Positions 39,114 through 49,394 of a stretch of 64,000 bases of DNA are shown in pieces (the first letter of the stretch is position 1; the number at the start of each line of letters is the position of its first letter). The notes under the pieces are model-generated. The model worked only from the letters and a program-made list of their open reading frames with translations, was not told the DNA's origin and made no database searches. The position numbers and the translations under genes are program-made. The DNA is from Candidatus Hydrogenedentota bacterium (GTDB lineage Bacteria > Hydrogenedentota > Hydrogenedentia > Hydrogenedentales > JAEUWI01): NCBI GenBank assembly GCA_016182605.1, contig JACPGE010000008.1, positions 99,014 through 163,013 of the forward strand, read 5' to 3'.

Positions 39114-40517
39114 CTATATGGAGTCGTAGCCGAAGAGGCGGTGGGCCACGATGGCCTGATAGACCGGTTCCGGCACCCCGAGCCTCCAATCACCGTCGCC
39201 CCGCTTCAGATCTTCCAGAATGGTGCGGGAGAAATGGGCCATGACGCTTTCGTCGTGCCCGGTGAGTGGCACGATGAATCCGTTCTCGCGCAGATGGGCA
39301 TAGAGATGGCGCAGATGCGCGGGCAGCACGACATTGTCCGCGGTGGCGAGGGGGCCGTTCTCCACGAGCTTCGGATAGACATAGAGTTTCGTATTGCCGG
39401 GGAAGAGCTTGCCAAACGCTTCGAGAATGCCTCCTTCGAGTTCTTCATAGTACTGTTCATTAAAGATGTCGACGATGTTGTCCACGCCGAGCACGATGCC
39501 GATTCTGCGGCCGGTGAACTGGTTCAGGTAGGCACGGAGCCGGAAGAAGCGGCCATAGTTCGAGATGAGGACGTTGAAACCCAGTGAGCTGAGAATGTCG
39601 ACGCGGGCGAGAAAGTCTTTGGTGTCGATGTCGCCGCCGGTCATGAGTTTGGCCATGGTGATCTCGGCCAGCAGCATGGACTGGTCGGGATTGAGATTGG
39701 GCTCTTCCAGGAAGGTGCGCATCCCGCACCGCACCATGTCCATGGAGACATGGGTGACGGGCCGGAAGCTGCCCCGGTAGACGAGGATTTCCTTCTTGTA
39801 GAGGGCTTCCGCGGGCTGCACGACGGTTCCGGGGGGCGTGAAGAGGACGGCGTTGGTCAGCCCGGACTTGACGAGTTGGAGCGCCATGAGCCGGTTGTCG
39901 ACTTCTTCAAAGTACGGTCCGGAGAAGTGGATCATGTCCACTTCGAGGCGCTTCACGCCGAGAAAGTCATTGAGCGATTCAATGAGCTGGACCGGATTGC
40001 GGTAGTAGTAATACGCGCCATAGATGAGGTTCACCCCGATGATACCAAGGGCCTCCTGCTGCTGGCGGTTGCTTTCATCAAGCATGCGGACGTGAACGAT
40101 GATCTCGCTGGGCGGCGCCTGGGGGTAGAGCTGCAGGCGCACACCGAGCCAGCCGTGGCAGTTGTCCCGTTTCTTAAAGCCCTGGGCGGCGACGGAATCG
40201 GCGAAGACGAAGAAGGTCGTGTTTTTGGGGCGGGAAGCGCCGAGGCGCTCCAGCAGGAGATCGAATTCGCGGCGGAGCATTTTTTCCACACGCGAACGGC
40301 TAACGTAGCGGCCGTCCTCCTCGGCGCCGTAGATGGCGTCGCTGAACTGCATGTCATAGGCCGACATGGTCTTTGCGATGGTGCCCGCGGCGCCGCCGGC
40401 CTGGAAGAAACAGCGGGCAACTTCCTGACCGGCGCCGATCTCGGCGATGGTGCCATATACGGCCGGGTCCAGGTTGATCTCGAGGGCCTTTTGTTGAAGA
40501 CTCGATTTGTCCGACAT
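39114..40517 (-). CDS. Conserved-looking protein of unknown function (possible nucleotidyltransferase-like C-terminus)
   Basis: 467 aa intact ORF; no catalytic motif securely recognised. Confidence 0.6.
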   Translation of the reverse strand: MSDKSSLQQKALEINLDPAVYGTIAEIGAGQEVARCFFQAGGAAGTIAKTMSAYDMQFSDAIYGAEEDGRYVSRSRVEKMLRREFDLLLERLGASRPKNTTFFVFADSVAAQGFKKRDNCHGWLGVRLQLYPQAPPSEIIVHVRMLDESNRQQQEALGIIGVNLIYGAYYYYRNPVQLIESLNDFLGVKRLEVDMIHFSGPYFEEVDNRLMALQLVKSGLTNAVLFTPPGTVVQPAEALYKKEILVYRGSFRPVTHVSMDMVRCGMRTFLEEPNLNPDQSMLLAEITMAKLMTGGDIDTKDFLARVDILSSLGFNVLISNYGRFFRLRAYLNQFTGRRIGIVLGVDNIVDIFNEQYYEELEGGILEAFGKLFPGNTKLYVYPKLVENGPLATADNVVLPAHLRHLYAHLRENGFIVPLTGHDESVMAHFSRTILEDLKRGDGDWRLGVPEPVYQAIVAHRLFGYDSI

Positions 40518-40571
40518 GGATCGCGTTCCCTTTCTTGAGGGCGCCCAGCATGGCGCCCGTACGAGATTCGA

Positions 40572-41102
40572 TCAGCGCGGTTTCCGGAACTTTGGGAAGC
40601 CGTTCATCGCGGCGATGATCTTGCCGATGGATTCCCGCTCATCGAACTCGGCCGTGTTGATATGGAGGTCGGCCTTGAATGTCTTGATACCCGCCGTGAC
40701 ATCGCTGAGCCAAGTGGCATCGCGATCGCGCATGGGGTTGGGCATGGGGCGGCTGGAGATCCGTTTCAGGAGTGTGTCGACATCGCCGGAGAGGACGACG
40801 CGCATGACGGGCCATTTGCAGGCTTCCAGCCGCGAGACGAAGCCGTTCATGCGATGCTCCACCGTGAAGATCCACGTCATAAACAGAAAGGAGGCGCCCC
40901 AAACCGAGAAGTTGTGCGCGCAGGCGATAAGATTGCGTTCGACCAGATCGAGGCGGCGGTGGTTCGCGCCGCCGGGATGGGTCATGGAAACGGCGTCGCC
41001 CTCAATGCATCCGGTGGGTTCATTGAGTTTCGCACGGCAGAGCCGGTGGGCGAGCGTGCTCTTGCCGCTTCCCATGGGCCCGGTTAACAAGACAATATTC
41101 AT
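40572..41102 (-). CDS. P-loop kinase-like NTPase
   Basis: MNIVLLTGPMGSGKSTLAHRLC Walker A. Start at 41102. Confidence 0.75.
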   Translation of the reverse strand: MNIVLLTGPMGSGKSTLAHRLCRAKLNEPTGCIEGDAVSMTHPGGANHRRLDLVERNLIACAHNFSVWGASFLFMTWIFTVEHRMNGFVSRLEACKWPVMRVVLSGDVDTLLKRISSRPMPNPMRDRDATWLSDVTAGIKTFKADLHINTAEFDERESIGKIIAAMNGFPKFRKPR

Positions 41103-41287
41103 TGAATTCTCTCCTGAGGTTGCAGAACACACACCTTACAGGAGGAATGCCGGAAGCATACCTTAGAAGCGAAGTATATCAGGCGGCGCGCGAAAAATAC
41201 ATCCGCGCCCGGGCAAAGACGGACGCACGGGCGAGAGGAAAATTGACTCGGGCATTTTCCATTGTGTACCATACTGCCTCCATTCGG

Positions 41288-41374
41288 GCCCGGGTGGTGA
41301 AATTGGCAGACACGCATGGTTCAGGTCCATGTGCTCGCAAGGGCATGGAGGTTCAAGTCCTCTCCCGGGCACCA
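41288..41374 (+). tRNA. tRNA-Leu (anticodon CAG), CCA encoded
   Basis: Acceptor GCCCGGG/CCCGGGC, anticodon stem-loop CATGG-TTCAGGT-CCATG, long variable arm, GTTCAAGTC T-loop, 3' ACCA. Confidence 0.95.
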
Positions 41375-41617
41375 TAAGAGAGTTCGCGGGCGGCGCATCC
41401 CAAAGGAAGCGCTGCCCGTTTTCATTTTCAGGCGCACGCGGCGAGGCGGTGCTTATTCAGGAAACCTGACGGGGCCGCGGGGTATTGCATATAGGGTTGG
41501 CCGTGGCGCGCTTGCGCCAACGGGCGGCACTTCAAAAAATTTGCAATCCGAGCGCGGCATCCGCAGACTGGGCAGGCTCCCTGATGGCAGCGGGCCCTTC
41601 CCCAGAAGGAAACACCA

Positions 41618-42508
41618 ATGGACACGATGAACCGGCGTAATTTCATGAAAGTGACCGCGCTTGGCGCCGCGGCGGCGCTGACGCCGGGCGCTGCAATGGC
41701 GGAAGCAGCGCCGGAGAACCCTTTTCCCAAGGCGGCCCAGTGGGGCAAGATTCCCGGGGAGGGCACCGACGAAGAGAAGATCCGGCTCACCCGCGACGCG
41801 GGATTCGATGGCATCGAGGCCTACCCCATGGACGACCTCGAAGCGGCCCGGGCGCGCGGGGAATTGGCGCGGAGCCTGAATTGCCCGATCCATTCCATAA
41901 CGTATGGCGGCTGGGACGCGCCCATGTCGAGCCCGGACCCCGCGGCGATCAAGCAGGGGCATGCCGGGATCGAGAATGCGCTGCGCACGGCAAAGGCGGT
42001 GGGCGCGGAGACGATGCTGCTGGTGCCGGCGGTGGTGACCGAATCGGTAAGTTATGCGCAGGCTTGGGAGAACTCGCAGAAGAATATCCGGCCCATGATA
42101 CCGCTTGCGGAAGAGCTGGGTATCATGATTGCGATCGAGAATGTATGGAACAAGTTTCTGTTGAGTCCGCTGGAATTTGCGAAATACATCGATGAATTCG
42201 AAAGCCCGTGGGTGCAGGCCTATTTCGACGTGGGCAACGTGGTGGCCTTTGGCTATCCCGAGGACTGGATCCGCACCCTGGGCAAGCGCATCCACAAGGT
42301 GCAGTGGAAAGACTTCAAGCGCAAGACCAATGAGTGGTGCAAGCTTCCGTATGAGGGCGATGTGAACTGGCCCGTGGTGCGCCAGGCGCTGGACGAGATC
42401 GGTTACCGGAGCTGGGGCACGGAAGAGTTTCCCAAGGGCGATGAAGCACAGTTTCGTGAACTGGCCCGGCGCATGGATCTGCTTGGGAAGGGCGCTGCCT
42501 CGGCCTGA
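41618..42508 (+). CDS. Sugar phosphate isomerase/epimerase (TIM barrel) with Tat-like signal
   Basis: MNRRNFMKVTALGAAAALTPGAAMA; AGFDGIEAYP; WVQAYFDVGNVVAFGYPEDWI. Confidence 0.85.
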   Translation: MDTMNRRNFMKVTALGAAAALTPGAAMAEAAPENPFPKAAQWGKIPGEGTDEEKIRLTRDAGFDGIEAYPMDDLEAARARGELARSLNCPIHSITYGGWDAPMSSPDPAAIKQGHAGIENALRTAKAVGAETMLLVPAVVTESVSYAQAWENSQKNIRPMIPLAEELGIMIAIENVWNKFLLSPLEFAKYIDEFESPWVQAYFDVGNVVAFGYPEDWIRTLGKRIHKVQWKDFKRKTNEWCKLPYEGDVNWPVVRQALDEIGYRSWGTEEFPKGDEAQFRELARRMDLLGKGAASA

Positions 42509-42519
42509 GAAAGGGTATC

Positions 42520-43521
42520 ATGCCGCCAACGCCATCCAACACCGGTGCGACGCCGCAGGGCAGTGGCCCGCGCATCGATCACGTGGCGTTGCGCGATCGC
42601 GTCGGCGCGTTTCACTACCGGATGCGGATTAACCTGCAGACCTATCACGCGCGCGGCGTGATAGGCGTGGGCCGCACGCGCTTTCACCCGGAAAACCTGT
42701 GGCAGATCAAGTTTGCGCTCACATTGCTGCTCAAACTTACCGGACTCTACGGAATTGGCCGCAGGAACACGAAGCGCTTTGAAGTGGTGGAGAACGAGGT
42801 GCAGCTCCGGCGGCTGCCGGATGCCTTTCAGGGCTACCGGGTGCTTCACCTCAGCGACCTCCACCTCGACATAGACCCCGGTATCACGGACGCCCTGATC
42901 GAAGCATTGCGGGGCCTGGAATACGATGTGTGCGTCATCACGGGCGATTTCCGGGGGGAGACCTGGGGGGACATCGGGCCTGCCCTGCACGAGACCACGC
43001 GGCTGCTGCCGCATATCACCGCGCCGGTCTATGCGATACTGGGCAATCACGATTTCATGGAGATTGTGCCGCCGCTCGAAGCGCAGGGGGTGCAATTCCT
43101 GTTGAATGAGACGGCGGCACTTGAGAAAGACGGCGCAACGATCTATCTCTCCGGAGTGGACGATCCTCACTTTTATGAACTTCAAAACTTTGAGAAGATC
43201 TGCGAGGGCGTGCCCATCAACGCCACGAAGATCCTCCTGAGCCATTCCGCGGAGCCCTATCGCGCGGCATTGGCTTGCGGCTTCGACATCATGCTTTCCG
43301 GCCACACGCATGGCGGCCAGATCTGTCTTCCCGGGCGCATCCCCCTGATCTGCAACGCGGATCACCCCCGCTACATGATGCAAGGCCATTGGCGCTTTCA
43401 CGAATTGCTCGGCTATACCTCGCGGGGCACGGGGGTGTGCCTGGTGCCGGTGCGCTTCTTCTGTCCCCCCGAGATCACCCTCCATCGGCTCCACCGGCGA
43501 TCGGGAAGCCGTGTTGGCTAG
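42520..43521 (+). CDS. Metallophosphoesterase
   Basis: GYRVLHLSDLHLDIDPG, VCVITGDFRG, YAILGNHDFM, IMLSGHTHGGQICLPG. Confidence 0.92.
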   Translation: MPPTPSNTGATPQGSGPRIDHVALRDRVGAFHYRMRINLQTYHARGVIGVGRTRFHPENLWQIKFALTLLLKLTGLYGIGRRNTKRFEVVENEVQLRRLPDAFQGYRVLHLSDLHLDIDPGITDALIEALRGLEYDVCVITGDFRGETWGDIGPALHETTRLLPHITAPVYAILGNHDFMEIVPPLEAQGVQFLLNETAALEKDGATIYLSGVDDPHFYELQNFEKICEGVPINATKILLSHSAEPYRAALACGFDIMLSGHTHGGQICLPGRIPLICNADHPRYMMQGHWRFHELLGYTSRGTGVCLVPVRFFCPPEITLHRLHRRSGSRVG

Positions 43522-44497
43522 GGCGTTGGATCCCGAGGAGGCCCTGGCGCTCGTGCGTGCGTATGGCCGCTTTTCGTTGTCCTATTCCATACTCCAGCCC
43601 GGCATGGAATACTTCGGCGAACCCGGACTGGGCGTCATTGCCTACCGCCGCAGGATGGGTCAATGTACGGTTCTGGGCGACCCGGTGGTTTCGGAGGAGC
43701 TCCGGCTTGCACTGATAGAAGTTTTCCTGGATCGCTTCCCAAACGCATTGTTCATGCAGGTGCACCGCGAAACCGGGGAACTGCTGCGTCCGCGCGGCTA
43801 CCACCTGACGCCAGTGGGCGTGGAGAATGAAATCCAGACCAGTGCGTTCAGCCTGCGCGGGAAGCAGAAGGCCGACTTGCGCCACTACCGCAACCGCGCT
43901 TTGGCGGGCGGCGTCACGGTGCATGAAGCGTGCGACACCCGGGCACTGCGTCTGGAATTGAAGCCCGTGTCGGATTCCTGGCTGCCGATGAAGTCATGGT
44001 TTCACCATGAGCTGGAATTCCTGGCGCGGCCCTTTGTGCTGGAGCCCGAGCCCGATGTGCGCATCTTCACCGCGCGTATCGGCGCGCGCGCCGTGGGGTT
44101 TGTGGTGCTGGATCCCATCTACGAATCCGGCAAGGTGATGGGCTATACGGTGACCATACTCCGGCACTATCCAGATGCGCCCGAGGGCACCGTGGATTAC
44201 ATCAACCTGTGCGTGCTCGAAACCCTGCGAAACGACGGCGTGGCGCTGCTCTCCTTGGGCGTGAGCCCCTTCCATCACATCGACGAGACGGCGCGCGAGG
44301 AAGGGCCCGGCGCCCTGCCCGTATATTTGCTCTACCGCATGTTGCGGCGCTTCGGAGACCCCATCTATCACTTCCGCGGTCTCAGCTTTCACAAGAGCCG
44401 CTACCGTGCGGCCGAGGCGCCCGTGTATACCGCCGTGCGCGGCCGCCTGGGGCTCTTGCCGGTCTATGCCGCTTCGCGGGCCTGCCGCATGCTGTAG
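43511..44497 (+). CDS. DUF2156-type protein (phosphatidylglycerol lysyltransferase C-domain-like)
   Basis: GTG start; QCTVLGDPVV...LRGKQKADLRHYRNRAL...VSDSWL...GTVDYINLCVLETLRNDGVALLSLGVSPF. Confidence 0.7.
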   Translation: MLARALDPEEALALVRAYGRFSLSYSILQPGMEYFGEPGLGVIAYRRRMGQCTVLGDPVVSEELRLALIEVFLDRFPNALFMQVHRETGELLRPRGYHLTPVGVENEIQTSAFSLRGKQKADLRHYRNRALAGGVTVHEACDTRALRLELKPVSDSWLPMKSWFHHELEFLARPFVLEPEPDVRIFTARIGARAVGFVVLDPIYESGKVMGYTVTILRHYPDAPEGTVDYINLCVLETLRNDGVALLSLGVSPFHHIDETAREEGPGALPVYLLYRMLRRFGDPIYHFRGLSFHKSRYRAAEAPVYTAVRGRLGLLPVYAASRACRML

Positions 44498-44506
44498 CGA
44501 TTCCTC

Positions 44507-45709
44507 TCAGCCGTGTTTCTTAATTTCGATCTTGGCGATGGTTTCCAGGTGAACGGCGTCGGGGCCGTCGGCGATACGCAGGGTGCGGGAATTGGCCCAG
44601 GCGCTTGCCAGGTGGAAGTCCTGGCAGACGCCACCGCCACCATGGGCCTGAATGGCGCGATCGATGACGCGGAGGGCCATGTTGGGCGCGATGACCTTGA
44701 TCATGGCGATCTCGGAGCGCGCAACGCGGTTGCCGTGTTTGTCCATCATGCCGGCCGCCTTGAGAACGAGCAGCCGCGCCTGTTCGATTTCGATACGGGA
44801 CTGCGCGATGTCTTCGCGGATCGATCCGAACTCGGCGAGGGTGCGCCCGAAGGCGACGCGGCTGGTGACGCGCGCGCACATGGACTCCAGGGCGCGCTCG
44901 GCCACGCCGATGAGGCGCATGCAATGGTGGATGCGGCCGGGGCCAAGGCGTCCCTGGGCGATTTCGAAGCCGCGCCCTTCGCCCAGGAGGAGGTTGGACG
45001 CGGGCACGCGCACGTCTTCGAAGAGGACTTCCATATGGCCGTGGGGCGCGTCGTCGTAGCCGAAGACGGTGAGGGGCCGCAGCACCTTCACGCCGGGCGC
45101 ATCCATGGGGACCAGGATCATGCTCTGTTGGGCGTGTCTTGGCGCCTCGGGGTTGCTCTTGCCCATGAAGATGGCGATCTTGCAACGCGGATCGCCCGCG
45201 CCGGAGGTCCACCATTTGCGGCCGTTGATGACGTATTCATCGCCCACGCGGCGTATGCTGGATTCAATGTTCGTTGCATCGGACGAGGCGACAGCGGGTT
45301 CGGTCATGGCGAAGCACGAACGGATCTCGCCGTTGAGCAGCGGCTCAAGCCACCGCTTCTTGTGTTCCGGCGTGCCATAACGCTCGATGACTTCCATGTT
45401 CCCCGTGTCGGGTGCGCTGCAATTGAAGGCTTCCGGCGCCCAGGGCACGCGGCCCATGATCTCGCAAAGCGGCGCATACTCCAGATTCGTGAGACCGGCG
45501 CCCCGCTCCGACTCGGGCAGGAAGAGATTCCACAGCCCCTCGGCGCGGGCCTTCACCTTGAGTTCTTCAATGATCGGCAACGGCTGCCAGCGATCGCCCT
45601 CCTGCACTTGCTGGTGTGCCGTGGCCTCGTTGGGGTAAACATGTTTGTCCATGAAACCGGAGACGCGCGCTTGCAGTTCCCGGACCTTGGGGGTAAAATC
45701 GAAATCCAT
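44507..45709 (-). CDS. Acyl-CoA dehydrogenase
   Basis: [82 protein letters not shown]. Confidence 0.92.
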   Translation of the reverse strand: MDFDFTPKVRELQARVSGFMDKHVYPNEATAHQQVQEGDRWQPLPIIEELKVKARAEGLWNLFLPESERGAGLTNLEYAPLCEIMGRVPWAPEAFNCSAPDTGNMEVIERYGTPEHKKRWLEPLLNGEIRSCFAMTEPAVASSDATNIESSIRRVGDEYVINGRKWWTSGAGDPRCKIAIFMGKSNPEAPRHAQQSMILVPMDAPGVKVLRPLTVFGYDDAPHGHMEVLFEDVRVPASNLLLGEGRGFEIAQGRLGPGRIHHCMRLIGVAERALESMCARVTSRVAFGRTLAEFGSIREDIAQSRIEIEQARLLVLKAAGMMDKHGNRVARSEIAMIKVIAPNMALRVIDRAIQAHGGGGVCQDFHLASAWANSRTLRIADGPDAVHLETIAKIEIKKHG

Positions 45710-45874
45710 GATCGCTCCTTTCGTGCCGTGCCTGGAAAGACGCAGTATGCGGAAAAGCGGGGCAAATGGCAACGTTGCCGTGCCGCCCGGGAATCCGCTT
45801 GCGCGGGGCCGCGCGTCCCGGTAGACTGAGCGCGACATTGAGCGCCCGTCGCGGCACAAAGGGACACGCATGCC

Positions 45875-47248
45875 ATGAACCTTAACGAACCGAAATCAAC
45901 GCTTTCCGCTTCTCCCGTCTCGCGGCGCACGTTTCTGAAGTCGTCTGCGCTTGGCGCAGGGTTGGCCACGTTCGGCATGCCCGCCATCGTGCGGGGGCAG
46001 GGGCTGAACGAGAAGCTGAACATTGCCATCATCGGCGCGGGCGGCCGTGGGGGCGCGAATCTGGAGGGCGTCTCCTCGGAGAATATCGTGGCCTTGTGCG
46101 ATGTGAACGGCTCAAGTCTTGCGGCCGCCGCGGCCAGGTATCCCAAGGCGATCCAGGAGACCGATTTCCGGAAGATTTTCGATCATGCGAAGGACTTCGA
46201 CGCGGTGGTGGTGAGCACCTGCGAGCACACGCACGCGTTTGCGACACTGCCCGCGCTGCAATTGGGAAAGCACGTCTATTGCGAGAAACCGCTGACCCAC
46301 AACATCTGGGAGGCGCGCAAGATCCGGGAGGCTGCGGCATCGGCGAAAGTGGCGACACAGATGGGCACCCAGATTCACGCGGATGACAACTACCGGCGCG
46401 TGGTGGAGCTGATACAGGCGGGCGCGATTGGCGCGGTGAGCGAGGTGCACGTGTGGGTTTCCCGCGTGTGGGGCTGGCATGCCTCCGAAGCGGCATTCAA
46501 GGAGGCGCAGGACATCGTGTTTGTTCAGGATCGCCCTGCGGTGGAGGAGCCCGTTCCCGCGGATCTCGACTGGGATCTCTGGATAGGTCCCGCCCCCATG
46601 CGTCCCTTCAACAATGTGTATGTACCGGGACCAAAGTGGTACCGCTGGTGGGATTTTGGCAATGGCACGATGTCGGACCTGGGGAGCCACTGGATCGATC
46701 TGCCGTTCTGGGCGCTGAATCTCGATCATCCCCTGACCATCGAAGCCGAGGGCCCGCCGATCCATCCCGAGATTGCACCGGCGTCTATGCAGGCGCGCTA
46801 CACCTATGGCGCGCGCGATGGCCGCGGTCCGCTGGCACTCACGTGGTACCAGGGCACGCACCGGCCGCAGCTTTGGACGGAGCGCGCGATTCCCCAATGG
46901 GACAGCGGCGTGCTCTTTGTGGGGAGCAAGGGCATGCTGCTCTCCGACTATGGCAAGCATCTTCTGTTGCCGGAAGAGCAGTTCAAGGATTATGAGCGGC
47001 CCGCGGAAAGTATTCCCAAATCCCTCGGGCATTACGCCGAGTGGATACACGCATGCAAGACCGGAGCGCCCACCACGTGCCGCTTCGAGTATTCCGGGTG
47101 GCTGACCGAGGCGAATCATCTGGGCAACGTGGCGTTCCGCACCGGCAAGAAACTGGAGTGGGATGCGGCGCAGTTGCGCGCAACGAATGCGCCAGAGGCC
47201 GATCAGTACATCAAGCGTGAGTACCGCAAGGGATGGGAACTCGCCTGA
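45875..47248 (+). CDS. Gfo/Idh/MocA family oxidoreductase with Tat-like signal
   Basis: [67 protein letters not shown]. Confidence 0.92.
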   Translation: MNLNEPKSTLSASPVSRRTFLKSSALGAGLATFGMPAIVRGQGLNEKLNIAIIGAGGRGGANLEGVSSENIVALCDVNGSSLAAAAARYPKAIQETDFRKIFDHAKDFDAVVVSTCEHTHAFATLPALQLGKHVYCEKPLTHNIWEARKIREAAASAKVATQMGTQIHADDNYRRVVELIQAGAIGAVSEVHVWVSRVWGWHASEAAFKEAQDIVFVQDRPAVEEPVPADLDWDLWIGPAPMRPFNNVYVPGPKWYRWWDFGNGTMSDLGSHWIDLPFWALNLDHPLTIEAEGPPIHPEIAPASMQARYTYGARDGRGPLALTWYQGTHRPQLWTERAIPQWDSGVLFVGSKGMLLSDYGKHLLLPEEQFKDYERPAESIPKSLGHYAEWIHACKTGAPTTCRFEYSGWLTEANHLGNVAFRTGKKLEWDAAQLRATNAPEADQYIKREYRKGWELA

Positions 47249-47304
47249 TACGGAATGGGCGCAACTGGCGGATTCACCGGAAGAAGCTGCTGCGCGAACG
47301 GAAC

Positions 47305-47955
47305 TCAGAGCCCCGCGTTTTCTCCGGCCTCGGCCGCAGTGCGCATGGCCTTAATCTTCATGAGCCGGACCGTGTTTGAGCGTTCCATCTCATCGAGTTT
47401 GCCGGCGATGAAACGCACCGTGGTCTGGATGCGGGGAATGACCGTGTGCTCCAGGGCGTTCACCCGCCGCCGCGTGCGTTCGATTTCGCGGGCGAGCAGG
47501 CGCACGGCCTGTTCCGACTCGGCCAATTGCAGCAGCACCGGGAAAAGCGCCAGCGTTTCGGTGATGGCGGTGTCCAACTGTACGGGGGTATGAACGAGCG
47601 AGCAGGCACCCGCGGGCGCGCCGAATTCCGCCCGGAATTGGGGCAGGGGCACACCCATGATACGCTGCGTTTCCATGCGCAACGTGAGTGGCCGGTGCTC
47701 CGCCTCGAGGGCATCTCCGATGATGGCTGGCGAAGAAAGGGCGAGCGCGGCGCCGAACTCCTGGCGCACTTCCGGCCAGGCTTTTGCCACGGCCTTGCGT
47801 TGCGCCTTGTAGTTGCCCGCGAGACGCACAAAGTCCTTCATCATGCCTTCCAGCTTGTCTTTCAAGAGCTTGTGCCCGCGCTGCGCCACCACGAGACGCT
47901 TTCGCATCCGCAGCAGTTCCATGCGCGTGGGATTGACGGGCAGACGATTGGCCAT
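47305..47955 (-). CDS. atpD: V/A-type ATP synthase subunit D
   Basis: NPTRMELLRMRKRLVVAQRGHKLLKDKLEGMMKDFV...IERTRRRVNALEHTVIPRIQTTVRFI. Confidence 0.92.
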   Translation of the reverse strand: MANRLPVNPTRMELLRMRKRLVVAQRGHKLLKDKLEGMMKDFVRLAGNYKAQRKAVAKAWPEVRQEFGAALALSSPAIIGDALEAEHRPLTLRMETQRIMGVPLPQFRAEFGAPAGACSLVHTPVQLDTAITETLALFPVLLQLAESEQAVRLLAREIERTRRRVNALEHTVIPRIQTTVRFIAGKLDEMERSNTVRLMKIKAMRTAAEAGENAGL

Positions 47956-47963
47956 GGTCTTGC

Positions 47964-49394
47964 TTAGTGCTCCGCGGCGCCCGGGTCCGAACCCTGGTAG
48001 TACTTGTCGATGATATTCTGATGAATGCGTTTCAGTTCGGTTCTTGGGAGCATGCTCAGCAAGGCCCAGCCCAGATTGAGGCTCTCTTCGATGGAGCGGT
48101 TCTCGTGATCGCCCTGGCGTACCAAGCGATCTTCGAAGGCATCGGCGAAGCGCACGTAAATCAGGTCTATCTCGCTCAGGGCCGATTCACCGAGCACGAC
48201 CGCAAGTTCCTTGGCGTTCTTTCCCCGCGCATAGGCGGAGTACAACTGATTCATGACCCCTGCGTGATCTTCGCGGGTCTTGTCCGCGCCGATACCCTTG
48301 TCCTTCAGGCGCGAGAGGGAGGGGAGCACATCCACGGGCGGATAGATGCCCTGGGTATGGATCGAACGGCTCAGCAGGATCTGTCCCTCGGTGATATAAC
48401 CGGTGAGATCGGGAATGGGATGGGTCTTGTCGTCTTCGGGCATGGTAAGCACGGGGATCTGCGTGATGGAGCCCGGCTTCCCCTTGATGCGTCCCGCGCG
48501 TTCGTAGATGGACGAAAGATCGGTGTAGAGATAGCCGGGATAGCCGCGGCGCCCGGGGACTTCCTTGCGCGCCGCGGAGATTTCCCGGAGCGCTTCGCAG
48601 TAGTTGGTCATGTCGGAAAGAATGACCAGGACGTGCATGCCCTTCTCGTACGCGAGGTATTCCGCGGCGGTGAGGGCCACGCGAGGCACGGCGACCCGCT
48701 CCACGGGTGGATTGTCGGCGAGGTTGAGAAAGAGCACGGTGCGCTCCAGGGCGCCGGTGCGGCGGAAGTCTTCGATGAAGTATTCAGCCTCTTCAAAGGT
48801 GATACCCATCGCGCCGAAGACGACGGCGAAGCGTTCGCCACTCTTGCGCACGGAGGCCTGGCGCGCGATCTGTGCGGCCAAGGGCCCGTGGGGCAGACCG
48901 GAGCCCGAAAAGATGGGCAGCTTCTGTCCGCGCACGAGTGTGTTCAGCATGTCGATGGTGGTAATGCCGGTCTGGATGAATTCGTTGGGATAATCGCGCG
49001 CCCAGGGATTGAGTGGGTTGCCGTTGATGTTGCGCGACTCTTCGGGGATGATGGCCGGGCCGCCGTCCGCAGGCAGGCCGAAGCCGTTGAAGATGCGCCC
49101 CAGCATATCGGTGGAGACGCCCATTTCCATGGGGCGGCCGAGAAATTTTACCTGAAGGCCGGCGGGCGTCATGCCGCTGGTGCCTTCGAAAACCTGAATG
49201 AGCGCCTTGTCCCGGTGAATCTCAAGCACGCGGCCCCGGCGGATCTCTCCATCTGCGCAGCGGATGGAGGTCAGTTCGCCGTAGGTGGCGTCTTCCACCT
49301 GATCCAGGAGGATCAACGGCCCGACCACTTCGCGCACCGTGCGGTATTCCCGGGTGATCGGCAGCGATGAGGAGTTTGGAATCGCCGTGGTCAT
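47964..49394 (-). CDS. atpB: V/A-type ATP synthase subunit B
   Basis: [28 protein letters not shown]...[24 protein letters not shown]...[27 protein letters not shown]. Confidence 0.95.
   Translation of the reverse strand: MTTAIPNSSSLPITREYRTVREVVGPLILLDQVEDATYGELTSIRCADGEIRRGRVLEIHRDKALIQVFEGTSGMTPAGLQVKFLGRPMEMGVSTDMLGRIFNGFGLPADGGPAIIPEESRNINGNPLNPWARDYPNEFIQTGITTIDMLNTLVRGQKLPIFSGSGLPHGPLAAQIARQASVRKSGERFAVVFGAMGITFEEAEYFIEDFRRTGALERTVLFLNLADNPPVERVAVPRVALTAAEYLAYEKGMHVLVILSDMTNYCEALREISAARKEVPGRRGYPGYLYTDLSSIYERAGRIKGKPGSITQIPVLTMPEDDKTHPIPDLTGYITEGQILLSRSIHTQGIYPPVDVLPSLSRLKDKGIGADKTREDHAGVMNQLYSAYARGKNAKELAVVLGESALSEIDLIYVRFADAFEDRLVRQGDHENRSIEESLNLGWALLSMLPRTELKRIHQNIIDKYYQGSDPGAAEH

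Noticed and set aside
41288-41374. tRNA-Leu as an integration site for an island
   Set aside because: No second copy of the tRNA 3' end, no integrase and no GC shift in the flanking genes.
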